A DNA stretch of 64,000 nucleotides from Colias croceus. Lineage: Eukaryota; Arthropoda; Insecta; Lepidoptera; Pieridae. Shown here piece by piece: positions 1 through 10,800 of this stretch. The stretch's first letter is position 1. Each line of letters begins with the position of its first letter. The stretch is from contig NC_059544.1 in assembly GCF_905220415.1 (NCBI RefSeq), positions 2,172,501-2,236,500 of the forward strand, given 5' to 3'. The position numbers and the translations under genes were made by a program. The notes below the pieces were generated by a model. The model was not told the DNA's origin. It did no database searches and saw only the letters and a program-made list of their open reading frames with translations.

Positions 1-167
1 CAAACGATAGTGCAAGACAAAAATCATTGATAATTAAGTATTTTATCCATTTTTGAAATCTCTTAATGGCTTACGTATAATAGGATCAACAGGAAGACCG
101 ATAAAGAGAAAGAATACCCTCACCGTCAATTGGCGGGTTGTTTGATAAATAACTAACTGACGCTCAC

Positions 168-2288
168 CCACGATGCTCAGAATCTGTGTATTGATACCTG
201 GAAGGCTCGTCTGGTTCCGAAGGTCTCTCTTCACCTGGTTCTTCTGTTTCTTCGGTTACAGTGGTTGATGTTGGTGTTGTTTCATCTATTGACATAAGAT
301 GTGATAGTTATTAAGGTGTGACAAAAATTACGTGAACTTTTATTGATACCTATTTGAAACGAATAAGTTCTAATAAATGGTTCTCCTGGTCTATGCCAAT
401 CTGGTGAATTTCGTATTATAATTATTTTAAAATATTACTTCATAGTATCTTGGATAAGAACAACTAAATCATTCATATATTATGTACCTGTAGGTGGCTC
501 TGTTTCAGTCTCCTTGTCACTTTCACACTCTTTTTGATAAGTTTTTATTAGTTTAATGTGTAATTTCCCAAACGGATGCAGATCCTTCATGTCCATTTCG
601 TAAAATGGCGAGTTCTTATCATAAGAACTAGTTTGTACGCGTGATATAGAATCTTGAGGAAATGTGGGGAAATTTCCCGACTGCAAAGAAATTAAAAACA
701 TCAAAACGTATAAGATCCTGTTCACAAAGCAGGTAATAAAAATATGACCTTTGTTCAGTGCACACAATGATATATTGGAAATTTATCAAGCTGATCCTTA
801 ACAAAATACGATTAAAACACCTCATAAGATACACCACTATCAGTTCCTGCATCCCAAGGATACAAATTCAACTCCCGTTCTGGTAACCACGTATTATCCT
901 TTTGACAAAGCTCAAATCTGCTGACTCCAAGAAACCAGTCAGGTGACGGGTGTAGACCAATAGCAGCAGTTACGAGATGGTTAGTTTTATCAGCACGAAA
1001 GAAGGCGTAAGTTGGATTGTTCATTTTACGGTACCCATGTCCTTTTCCTTTTATTAACGTTCTTACTCCGTCTCCAATCTGCATGAAAATGGTCATCAAT
1101 TACAAAAAACAAAAAAGGATAAAGTACGTCTCATGGGAAAGAATCAGTGTATGCAATTATGTATTTACCTTTTCACGTATTTCTAGTTCTAATTTGGACG
1201 TGTTCGTATATTCCGCCATTTCTTTAAGCCCATCGGTAGCTAGAGAACCAGGAGCCCAGAGGAAAAAATCTATACCATGGGATGCTCCAACAAGATCACT
1301 GTACTTTGGAATCCAATCATTTTCAGGATAGAGACGTGGGTGAGTATTTCTCGACCAAATTCCAGTAAAAGAAATCTAAAAGGTAACTTATTTTATGAAA
1401 TCTGGCTATTTATATGTTTCTTCTCCTAAGTGACAGAAATTACCTCATATTTAGCCTCGTCACAAATATCACATTCGTAATTTAGTTGAGGCGTTACGTC
1501 GTCTGATTGACGCATATCCTCACATAGCTTTAAAGATAATGGCGCTCCATCCTCATACCATTCTTCCTCATTCTCAGCGACCATCGCTCGTAGCGTAACA
1601 CATCCATTTCCTGATGGAGGTGCTTGCCAATAAATCTACAAAACATTATAATTGAATTGAAAATTAATACTATCATATCCCTTCATACAGAGGTCGTAGC
1701 ATTTTACAGCGTAAATAATATCGACCTAAGACGGTTATAAAATTTAGTAAAACAACAAAATAAAAGAAATAGGAAAGCATTTTAACAAGATTTTTATTAC
1801 TTACCTCAACAACAGATTTCGGAGTAGCAGAAGCATGTTCCACAGAATTGAGACAGCGATCACTGAATTTCGCCGAGAACAAGTTTTGTGGCCTCAAGTC
1901 GCCTGGTGAGAGAGCTATTATCTTCCTCGGATTTTTGGGATCCTGTTTTATATCACCTTCAGCAGATATCATAAAACCTATAAACCTAGATTCGCCATCC
2001 GTTTCCGTTACTTTAACTGCAAAAAATAATACGAATGTAGGTATAGGATTACGTACAGGAGTCGTATACATATTTTAATTCTGCTATATCTCTTTGTAAT
2101 AAATAAACATAGGTACCAATATAAAGTTGATCTGGCATGTAACTATCATCAGCTCCTTCTACAACCAACTTAAATCTGCCATCTGGTGCCGACGGTTGTG
2201 TGAGCGATCCATAAGGTCGGCGTTCACAGCGGAAGGCAAAACCTCCTTGTAGCAATAAAAATAAAACCCATATGAGTGGCCCTGGCAT
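168..2288 (-). CDS. F-spondin (spondin-1 family), 5' part; continues off the left edge
   Basis: This is a secreted extracellular-matrix protein related to vertebrate SPON1. Exons read on the minus strand are 2288-2117, 2016-1805, 1635-1444, 1375-1169, 1078-821, 680-488 and, less surely, 285 to about 168 (an alternative donor would end it at 198). All have GT-AG borders and the phases agree (1,0,0,0,0,1). The predicted protein opens with a signal peptide (MPGPLIWVLFLLLQGGFAF). A Reeler-type domain follows (about residues 20-190, Cys at CERRPYG, then VTETDGESRFIGFMISAEG). Next is a Spondin_N domain (from about 193, ISFTGIWSRNTHPRLYPEN, through DWFLGVSRFELC). The last exon is an acidic Thr/Glu-rich linker. 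The thrombospondin type-1 repeats expected in the family would lie left of the window. A splice acceptor at 2301-2302, just upstream of the ATG, implies a noncoding first exon further right that I could not locate. Family assignment is confident; the left-most exon end is not. Confidence 0.88.
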
Positions 2289-2340
2289 GACGTCTTTTAT
2301 CTGCAAGAAGTTAGAATAGAAAAGAATAGAAAAAACCTTT

Positions 2341-2460
2341 ATTGTACAATGCACACAAGAACAAAATTTACAGAAACGATATGTAACTTAAAATAAATGT
2401 ACAATAATTTGGCGGCCTTATCTCTTAAAAGCGATTTCTTCCAGGCAACCTTGGGATATA
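2341..2460 (-). repeat. Dispersed retroelement 3'-end-like repeat (copy 1)
   Basis: The stretch containing ggcggccttatctct and ccaggcaacc recurs at 53560-53645 with the same order of short blocks (ggcggcctta...tttct.ccaggcaacc). It reads like the 3' end of a non-LTR element on the minus strand. There is no coding potential. The family name is not established from sequence alone. Confidence 0.5.
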
Positions 2461-3668
2461 GGAAAAATGAATTGAAAATAGAAGTTAATAATATATTTTC
2501 TGGATATTTCTTACCAAATAATAATATTAAGTTTATTTTACCACCAGGGTCCACTTTTTACGGTCTCCTTTCAAATTAGAAAAATAATTTAATAATCACA
2601 TTTTTTTTTAAGGTGTTTCTCAATGTTAGCGTTTCTCAATGTTAGCCAGAAGGGCTACTACATTTTAACGCGGACGCGGGGGTGAAGTGAAGTTTCACCC
2701 TGGTAATAATCATTAATCACTTACAGATACACACTTGATAGATATTATGCCTTAAAAAACTCAAAATTAAAAACAAAAACTATAGGTATCTAAATTATAT
2801 TGAAAATGTCTCTTACCACAACAAGGTGTGTCCGTCGTAATGTTGGTCTTAAGAATGACCATTTAACTGAAAAGGAAGCTGTATAAAGTCTGATGAGAAG
2901 ATCCGTGACATGAAATAAGAAGAGTATCTGGTTACATTTTTAAATGATTGATATGTGCTTAGGACATGAGATATTGCGGATCTTTTTCATTGTGACCCCA
3001 TTCGTTAATAGTTGGATACCTACCTACTTGTTAATATTTTATGGTCGATATGTTTTGTATAGATATGAAAAATAACATGATTATTATAAAAAATAACGGG
3101 TTACATGGGTTACTTAATTTTTTTTACTTTTTTAAGTGTAAGCTTTCTTCTGTGTGCTTTCTAGTTATAATAAGTGAAAATTGTTAATTTCGTTTGTCTT
3201 TTGTTTCTAAATCATAATATTTTTGTTGTAGGAGGGTTGTAGGCTTGTTGTAGGTATAATTCTATCCTTCCATTAGCAAACGAACCAACTCATCTGTTTT
3301 TTAAAGGACATTGAACGGATTGACCAGCAGGCAGCAATGATGCGTAGTGACTTCCGGCACTGGTGGTTCCACTAAGAACAGAGGACTTCTATGTATCCTG
3401 ATTCCTGGAATGTAGTATAGCTGAATGTATAGTTTTAATTTGACAAGTACTACACCTTTGTTAATGATTCATTAATTTCTAGTAATTTAAAGGAGAATGG
3501 CAAACTCCCATAGGACTCTGGGCCTGATCGTTACACTGATGATTTATGGGTGATTAAATAGATAAAAATATACAGACTCTATGAATATAATAATTATAGA
3601 TCTTTTCTATGGGATAGCAGAGATATTGGGATATTGATTAAGATCAATTTTGAATATAACGTTACTAA
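2461..3668. other. Intergenic, no supported gene
   Basis: AT-rich spacer upstream of F-spondin. It should hold the F-spondin promoter and noncoding first exon, but nothing specific is recognisable. Around 2611-2645 a 20-base block (tttctcaatgttagc) is repeated twice in direct orientation. Confidence 0.5.
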
Positions 3669-4263
3669 GGCCCTTCTGCCATTAGGTACGATACTTCTAG
3701 AATACGATACTCGCGTAGAATACTACTTAGATATTTGCTGGCTACCCGATGCTCGCATATTATGCGACTGAAAAATGACTAAATTCATCATTATTGTGCC
3801 TCGTTTTTGTGGACCGACGTTATAATAATAATAATTCATTTATTTATTGCAACAACAGTTACGTCGTTATGTCGAGCAATCAGCAATTCCAGTGACGAAG
3901 AAGCTCTTGCAGTTTTTCTTTTTTATAGAAATAGAAGACGCCAACGTAAGAGTAAGAAGTACTGGATTCATCCATATGTTGAAAGAAACATAAATTGTAG
4001 AGTTTTTGTAGCCGAACGAGAACTACAACATGATGATTAGATATTTTTATCTTTCTAACGAAAAGATACGCGCGAGAGTCGAGACGCGATGCAAAAGCGA
4101 CCGACACGGTGAGTAGTGCTATACTAGTCGCGGACGTGTAGGATACCAGTAGCGTAGTGTGCGAGCCTACATAAAAATGTATGTGAGATACTCCGCGGCG
4201 ACTAGTCTCCGAGACTTGCAGGATACTTGAATCGCCTATGCGTATCGTAATGGGAGAAGGGCC
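3669..4263 (+). mobile_element. PIF/Harbinger-type non-autonomous DNA transposon
   Basis: The left end (ggcccttctgccattagg) and the inverted right end (ggcccttctcccattacg) match with one substitution in the first 16 bases, and a further block, cgatac, follows in both. Both ends are directly flanked by TAA (3666-3668 and 4264-4266), the 3-bp target duplication typical of PIF/Harbinger. The interior carries an N-terminal remnant of a HARBI1-like protein. At 595 bp it is far too short to encode a full nuclease, so it is a deletion derivative. Confidence 0.75.
3807..4040 (+). pseudogene. HARBI1-like transposase, N-terminal remnant
   Basis: The second half of this 77-codon frame reads SNSSDEEALAVFLF, then RRRQRKSKKYWIHPYVE. 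That order (Asp/Glu start, Arg/Lys-rich block, YW.HP) is characteristic of the extreme N-terminus of Harbinger nucleases (HARBI1/ALP1-like). The frame stops shortly afterwards, before any of the DDE catalytic region. The codons upstream of RAISNSS look like noncoding sequence read through, so the annotated first codon is arbitrary. It lies inside the 3669-4263 element. Confidence 0.6.
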
Positions 4264-4266
4264 TAA

Positions 4267-4965
4267 AACTTCACTCAAATGTCAAACAACAAACATAAAC
4301 AAATCACTCATAACTGACCCAATTATGATTAATAATTTGACATTTTATTAATGGCCAGCTACCTAAATAAAAATGTTATAATTATTATTGATTAAGTAAA
4401 AAATGTTTATATTTTATAGAATGATCTAAATAAATTAAGATATGTGTTAAAAATAAGTTAAGCTTTGCTTCTGATTTATAAAGCATTTGAATTCAATAAA
4501 ATTAAAAATAAACTAAAGACATTCATTCGTATTAATCGATATATTCGACTTTTTTACTCCTGACAACACTGACAATCTCTGCTTGATAAGACCGGTAGTC
4601 ATAGAAATCTAAATAACAATGCCGGTAGTGAACACATTATCTTTTTTTTCAAAGATTTGTTTTCCCATAGAATCAGGAGTAAATATTTTACCAAGAATTA
4701 CTAAAAATAATATAATGAATTTTAAATATATTATGATTTCTGTAACAGTTAGGCCCAGTTTCGCCATTCTCCTTTCATTCAATACAGTTTGTAAATGATT
4801 AAGTGATTACTAAACGTGATCGTCTGTAAACTAATGTCAATGCGATGCCTGTCAAATAGAATTTCCTATTGTCAAACTTCAAAGTCATCTCTGTTTAATG
4901 TTTTTCGGGCTGATTTGTTTCCTTAATCTATTCTGCGCGTTCGTGTCCAGGAAGTTTATTGTCAA
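4267..4965. promoter_or_regulatory. ELMO upstream region
   Basis: Spacer between the Harbinger element and ELMO. The last about 100 bases, with ttctgcgcgttcgtgtcc at 4931-4948, are more GC-rich and probably contain the ELMO transcription start. No TATA box or other defined site is clear. Confidence 0.35.
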
Positions 4966-4986
4966 ATGGTGAATAAATGTCTGTAA
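4966..4986 (+). promoter_or_regulatory. Short upstream ORF overlapping the ELMO start
   Basis: An ATG at 4966 opens a 6-codon frame (MVNKCL, stop 4984-4986) that overlaps the first ELMO ATG at 4977 in another frame. A second in-frame ELMO ATG at 4998 lies just after the stop of this small ORF. That arrangement could favour initiation at 4998. This is inferred from position only. Confidence 0.45.
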
Positions 4987-7175
4987 AGCCAATAAAAATG
5001 CCGTCGGCGACGAAAGATTCCACTATACTGAAGATCGCGGTGGAAATGCTAAATGCGCCTGATAAGGTGCCACAGTTGATAGAGTTTGACCAAAGTCAGC
5101 CTCTGTCGAGTATCATTCAACTGCTCTGTAAGGCGTGGGGCCTCCCAGACCCTTCCAATTATGCACTACAGTTCTCTGAAAGCAACAATCAAAATTACAT
5201 CACGGAAAAGAATAGGAATGAAATTAAGAATGGATCAGTTTTACGTCTGGAGCAATCTCCCGCAAAGACGGTTCAAGATATATTGGCCAAAATAAATACA
5301 GGTACAGAACCCGAGCAATGTACTGCTCTGATGAAGTTATCAACTGTCAGCAGCGATTTAACCTTTGCACTGGAATTTATTAATAAAAAAGGATTGTCTC
5401 TCATTATAAGTAACATTGAAACAGGAAAATTTAAAGGTAGTGCATTAAAATACGCGTTAGTCACTTTTGTTGAATTGATGGATCATGGAATTATATCATG
5501 GGATATTTTAGAAAATCAGTTTATCAACAAAGTTGTCAGTTTTGTAAGCAATCAAACTAACACACAGGATCCTAAGATCATCCAGTCCTGTCTATCTATA
5601 CTCGAAAATATTGTATTAAATAGCTCAGGAAAGAATTCCCATGTTGAAAAAGAAATAACTATTCCAAGTTTGATTTCCCATTTAGAGAACTCCGACAGAG
5701 TGATCCAACAAAATGCCATAGCCCTTATAAATGCAATCTTCTCCAAAGCAGATTTGACTAAAAGAAAAACAATTGCTGCAACCTTATGCTCCAAACAAGT
5801 ACGCAATAAAATATATGAAAATCTTATTACAAAGAATGTATCTAAGGAAGCATTGGGTACAGAGTTGGCACATCAGCTCTATGTATTGCAGACATTAACT
5901 TTGGGTCTCTTAGAGCCAAGAATGCGGCAAAGAGCTGATGTCCAGGAGCAGGAATCGCAAGAAAAAATAAAAGAGCTTAGAAAATATGCATTTGAAAGTG
6001 ACAACAACACAAATATTGAAGTAACAACAAGACGGCAAGGTGGGAGCTTGACTAAAGACTTCAAGAAACTTGGCTTCAAATGTGAAATAGATCCAATAAA
6101 GGATTTTAACGAAATACCACCTGGAGTGTTGGCATTGGACTGTATGCTGTATTTTGCAAGGAATTACAGGGAAGATTACACAAAGATTGTGTTAAGGAAT
6201 AGTTGCAGAGCTGACGAACAAGAATGTCCATTTGGTAAAACAAGCGTTGAATTAGTCAAGCTGTTATGTGAGATATTGCACATTGGTGAATCTCCCAGTG
6301 AGCAAGGTCAAACTTATCACCCATTATTTTTCACTCATGACCATCCCTTCGAAGAGCTATTTTGTATCTGCATTGTATTGTTGAATAAGACTTGGAAGGA
6401 AATGAGAGCGACCACTGAAGACTTTATTAAAGTACTAAGCGTTGTGAGAGAACAAATAACGAGAGCACTAGCAGCTTCACCAAAAGGATTTGATAAATTT
6501 CGACAAAAGGTTAAAGAACTAACATACAACGAAATTACACACTTGTGGCAACAAGAACGAACAAACAGAGAAGTATGGGAATCCCATGCAAGACCCATTG
6601 TTGAATTAAAAGAGAAGATCACCCCTGAAATAATAGATTTAATTCAGCAGCAACGTCTGGGAGTGCTTGTTGGAGGAACAAGATTTAAGAAGTACATGAA
6701 AATCAATAGAAAAGATAAATTTTGGTTTGTTCGTCTGTCGCCGAACCATAAAATATTGCATTACGGCGAGTGTGATGAAAAGAGTACACCGAGTTTGGAA
6801 GAACTTGGCTCTAAGTTAGCAGTGGCTGATATTAAATGTGTTGTGGTGGGAAAAGATTGTCCACACATGAAAGACTTGAAGGGCAAAATTAGTAGCCCTC
6901 ATTTGGCGTTCTCTTTAATACTGAAAGCTGCCGAAGTTCCTTCGTTGGACTTTGTCGCTCCAGATGAACAGATCTTTGATTACTGGACAGATGGCATTAA
7001 TGCTTTGCTAAAAGAAAAGATGACGAGTAAATCGTATGAGAACGATTTAGAGACGCTGCTATCTATGGATATCAAAGTTCGCTTGCTTGACGCCGAAGGT
7101 ATCGACATTCCACAGGACCCACCTCAAATTCCACCAGAACCGGAAGACTATGACTTTTATTATGAGAACAATTAA
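4977..7175 (+). CDS. ELMO / Ced-12 (engulfment and cell motility protein)
   Basis: ELMO proteins bind DOCK1-type GEFs (Myoblast city in flies) and RhoG/Arl-type GTPases to activate Rac during engulfment, migration and myoblast fusion. The 732-codon frame covers the whole family length in a single exon. It has a Ras-binding-like N-terminus (about 14-95, with ITEKNRNEIKNGS as in vertebrate ELMO1) and Armadillo-like helices. An ELMO domain follows (about 300-480, IPPGVLALDCMLYFAR and THDHPFEELFCICIVLLN), then a PH domain (about 556-680, RLGVLVGGTRFKKYMKINRK...FWFVRLSPNHK). The C-terminal proline motif (PQDPPQIPPEPEDYDF) is the SH3-binding tail expected for DOCK. The start may be ATG 4977 or the in-frame ATG at 4998, which gives MPSATKDS and a length nearer to vertebrate ELMO. 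No poly-A tail or flanking duplication marks it as a retrocopy, yet the lack of introns is notable. It is convergent with TMEM87. Confidence 0.95.
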   Translation: MSVKPIKMPSATKDSTILKIAVEMLNAPDKVPQLIEFDQSQPLSSIIQLLCKAWGLPDPSNYALQFSESNNQNYITEKNRNEIKNGSVLRLEQSPAKTVQDILAKINTGTEPEQCTALMKLSTVSSDLTFALEFINKKGLSLIISNIETGKFKGSALKYALVTFVELMDHGIISWDILENQFINKVVSFVSNQTNTQDPKIIQSCLSILENIVLNSSGKNSHVEKEITIPSLISHLENSDRVIQQNAIALINAIFSKADLTKRKTIAATLCSKQVRNKIYENLITKNVSKEALGTELAHQLYVLQTLTLGLLEPRMRQRADVQEQESQEKIKELRKYAFESDNNTNIEVTTRRQGGSLTKDFKKLGFKCEIDPIKDFNEIPPGVLALDCMLYFARNYREDYTKIVLRNSCRADEQECPFGKTSVELVKLLCEILHIGESPSEQGQTYHPLFFTHDHPFEELFCICIVLLNKTWKEMRATTEDFIKVLSVVREQITRALAASPKGFDKFRQKVKELTYNEITHLWQQERTNREVWESHARPIVELKEKITPEIIDLIQQQRLGVLVGGTRFKKYMKINRKDKFWFVRLSPNHKILHYGECDEKSTPSLEELGSKLAVADIKCVVVGKDCPHMKDLKGKISSPHLAFSLILKAAEVPSLDFVAPDEQIFDYWTDGINALLKEKMTSKSYENDLETLLSMDIKVRLLDAEGIDIPQDPPQIPPEPEDYDFYYENN

Positions 7176-7480
7176 TTATCAGTATTATTAATTGTAAATA
7201 ATATTAACTATATTTAATACGCACAAATATTATGTATGTGCTTTTGTAGGCATAATTTGGACCAGATATTTTATTTAATACATTACATAGGATTACATTT
7301 AAAATGACAAAATAATTATTATTATCAATTATTTTATTGTTTATTAGATATTTTTTTGTGTTTAAGTGATGTTTTAATTATTTTAAATGTATATTGAATC
7401 ATTATATACTTTAATTCAAGCTTATAATCTTTTGGAAGTATATTTGAATATACCAAAGACAATTATTACCATATCTAAAA

Positions 7481-7486
7481 AATAAA
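7481..7486 (+). terminator. Candidate ELMO polyadenylation signal
   Basis: AATAAA about 306 bases after the ELMO stop, followed by a T-rich stretch (7500-7520). Other A/T-rich hexamers are nearby, so the choice of signal is only probable. Confidence 0.45.
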
Positions 7487-7571
7487 TGTTTAAAAATATT
7501 ATTTTATTAATTTTTTATTTCTGACATCTTTATTATGATCCTTAATATTCTAGTGAATAATATTATATTTA

Positions 7572-7658
7572 ACTCATTGAGCCCCAAGTGGCCCGATCGG
7601 TCCCAGACACAATAGATTTTCTATTGTTTCTGTGGTTCTGAGGCCTGAGTTATTAAAA
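7572..7658 (+). repeat. Hairpin-forming dispersed repeat (copy 1 of 3)
   Basis: Conserved order attgagcccc, ggcccgatcggtcc, then a stem-loop around gattttctattg, then ggcctgagttatta. Two more copies lie at 32196-32280 and 56904-57001. In this copy the stem has a mismatch on its 3' arm (tttctgtgg instead of tgtctgtgg). Confidence 0.65.
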
Positions 7659-7710
7659 GATAAGTAAAAAACATTCAAAGTTAAATTTGTATACCAATAA
7701 ACAATAATCC

Positions 7711-7735
7711 CAACCAAGACATCATGTCTTGGTTG
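7711..7735. repeat. Perfect 11-bp inverted repeat with 3-base loop
   Basis: caaccaagaca-tca-tgtcttggttg. It lies in the space between the convergent ELMO and TMEM87 genes, 120 bases past the TMEM87 stop. No T-tract or known element is attached. Confidence 0.5.
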
Positions 7736-7854
7736 ATGATGATGAAAAGAATGTCATACTCATTTATATCTTTATTTATAACATTTACACTTTGCCTACA
7801 ACAGGTAAAAAAAAAACACCAATACACAGTCACATTCAATTAATAATACTATAT

Positions 7855-10800
7855 TTATTGCATCTTCGACACCTCAAACTTGGTGTTAATTATTTCTTCA
7901 TCGGAATCTAATAATGGTAATGTGCTAGTCGGTATGTTCTCTTCGACCCATCGCAAGTCTGAGTCGAGTGAAGTTGTGTTCGGTTCTGGAAGATCGCGAT
8001 TGTCTGAGGGCTCGCTAATGCTTGTGCCGCGCATTTTCACGCCGTACGCGTCGTTCACGAATTGTTCTTCTTCATCTGTTTAAAAAAAGAGATTAATTAA
8101 TTTAAGTGAAAACATAATCTTTATTTAGTTTTTTTTATTTGCAATATGTGTAATATACCAACCAATATAGTAAGTATAAAGAACTTACAATTTAATTTCT
8201 TTTTTATTCACAATAAGTTGCAACTTAAAACATCTTGAGCTTGACACAGTAGGTTTATAATAATTGCATTCTTTGGTCGCGTTAAGGGAAAAATTTCAAG
8301 GTCGTGTCATGGAAATACGTCACGTCATGGAGTAAGGCGACGATTTTGGTAGCTTTGAATTTTGTCTTTGACACTTCTGGTTCTGACACGTGTGCTCGGC
8401 AAACACGCTCTTTTTTTCCACCTACCCTCATCGTCCTCCGCGTTATCTAGCAGCGGCGTGAACGCATAACGCTGGTTGTTGTTAGTCGGCCGCCACAGCA
8501 CCATGATAGCCGCGAGCACACAAGCGAATAGAATGTGCCAGAACGCCTCGTCCATCCATACTTCCTTCCAATCCTGTAACAATTATTGTTTTTAGACAAA
8601 AAAAAACGTCTTTCAATTTGGCAAAACTAAAAAAGGTAACAAATAAAAAATACAGTCGAACTGAATACTCCTCTTTTTTTGAAGTCAGTTGAAAATAGTA
8701 TCAATATTTAGGTTTCTTTACGAATAAAAAAAAAGTCACCATTTTTTCTGAACGTACAGCAGCTCTAAGCTCTAAGTGGTAAATTTATGGTCATTCGTGA
8801 TCACCCAGACACTAACAAAACAATATTTCTATTAAAAATAAATCTAAAATTGTATAGGAACAAATCACTATCTGAATAATTTGTGTACTTACCGTAATAC
8901 AAAATAGAATCCTGTATGACTTAAGGGTGTAGAGCATAAATATCACAGATGCAATGACAGCGAATATTAGCGTGTTTGTGAAATATCTGTACAAGGCCAG
9001 CTTTATTGCGTTCCTGGAACAAAATAAGGATTTTATAAAATTTATTTTGTCATCATTTTTAAACTAAATAGTCTTTATAGCAAATATTAATATCATTTTT
9101 TAGTTCTGTATCAATATAATATTAAGAAATGTTATTTACTGTAATGCTGTATGATTACGAAGAAATAAATAAATAAAAAAATCATTTTTAATAATTATTA
9201 AATTAGTATTAAACAATCACCTTTCTGCAGATTATTTTTTTTATTTTTTTTTTTACAATAATCCACCATTACCATAGATAATATTAAAATACTATAGGCA
9301 TTACTATTTGACAATGACTCACCTCCTCAGTTGCAGTGTGCGCATCGTATGCGCTAGCGACACGAACACCCACCAACAGATGGCGCTGTCCAACAACGAG
9401 AGCGGCGCCTCAGATAGCAACAAGTCCCTATTAGAATCATCAGCCTTGTGGTGCAAGCGGAGCCACACGTCTATACCAGCTAGTAGCGCCCATAGAGCAC
9501 CCGTGCCGAGTACCCGTTGGAGCGCGGGACCGAGCCGCGGCCTAGTTGGCAAGAAAAAAAGAAAAAATTAAAGGAGGGAAGATTTAAAAAAAATTGAGCG
9601 CGGGCTGTGCGGTGCTAATGATAGCAGGAATTAAAACGATGATAAAGTTAGTATTTTTATGAAGAAAACTAAAATAAAAGGTAGCAAAAATTAGTTTTTA
9701 CAACTAAAATTACACAGAGTAAAAAACATGTACAATTTGTTGTACATGTTAATAAGTTAACAACGTGAAAAATTTTAATACTGCTGTATTCTTAAAAAAA
9801 TACATTATTTCTTTGTCCATATAAAATAAAACTCACTTGACAATCCCAAAGCCAAGCGACACGATGATGACGAGCATGCGAGCCAACGCACGCTTGGCCA
9901 CCGACACCCACTCGGCGAACATGAACACGCCCGCGTTGAAATAACTGACGAAAAATAATTATTATTTTTGACTAAATTTATTTAATCAATCATCTGTAAA
10001 CTGAATGGGTGCACTTTTTCTTTGTTATGTCATTCTTCAAAAGTAGTTCTAGGTCGAATTATTTACTAGACCGTTTAGTTTAAGTTTCTAAAATCTGGAT
10101 TATGAAATTTCCAACGAAACTAACTTAATAGTAAGAGTATGAAAGATAATACCAAGTAGGTAAAAAAATGCTTATTACATAGTATAAAACAAAGTCGCTT
10201 TCTCTGTCTGTTCGTATGCTTAAATCTTTAAAACAATGCAACGGATTTTGATGCGGTTTTTTTTTTAATAGTTACAGTGATTCAAGAGGAGAGTTTTAGT
10301 ATATCATTTATTAGGTTTTAGACAAAGCGGGCGAAGCCGCGGGCTATTAATTAAAATAGTCTACTTGAAATGAGAATATTCTAATCACTTTTAGAAAAAG
10401 GCTGCATAGCACTTAATCATAATAAAAAAATTATACACACCCAGTGCTATTAATCGACGAATAAACTCCATAATATGTAGCACTTTCCACCATACCAAGC
10501 AACGCTACTCCACCAATCCAATACTGTATCCTTAGTAAATCACGCCATTGTAGTCCACACACGATCAACCAGCCCGCACATAATAGTGCGTACACACCGC
10601 ACATTACGCCAAAGAACTGAAATATAGTTTATTTATAGCCTTTATTGCCAATATTTACATTTTTACTTAAACTAAAATTAATAAGAATATAATTAATAAT
10701 TATTAACCTAAACCTTAGATTTGATGATTCTTGAACACACAAAAAAAAATCGGATGACACCACTGGCGAATTTTCCTTTTTTTAGAATGAAGGAATTACT

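Noticed and set aside
1848..2078. 76-codon plus-strand frame opposite F-spondin exon 2
   Set aside because: Shadow of a real exon on the other strand; no homology-like motif.
9308..9571. 87-codon plus-strand frame
   Set aside because: Antisense shadow of TMEM87 exon 9541-9323.
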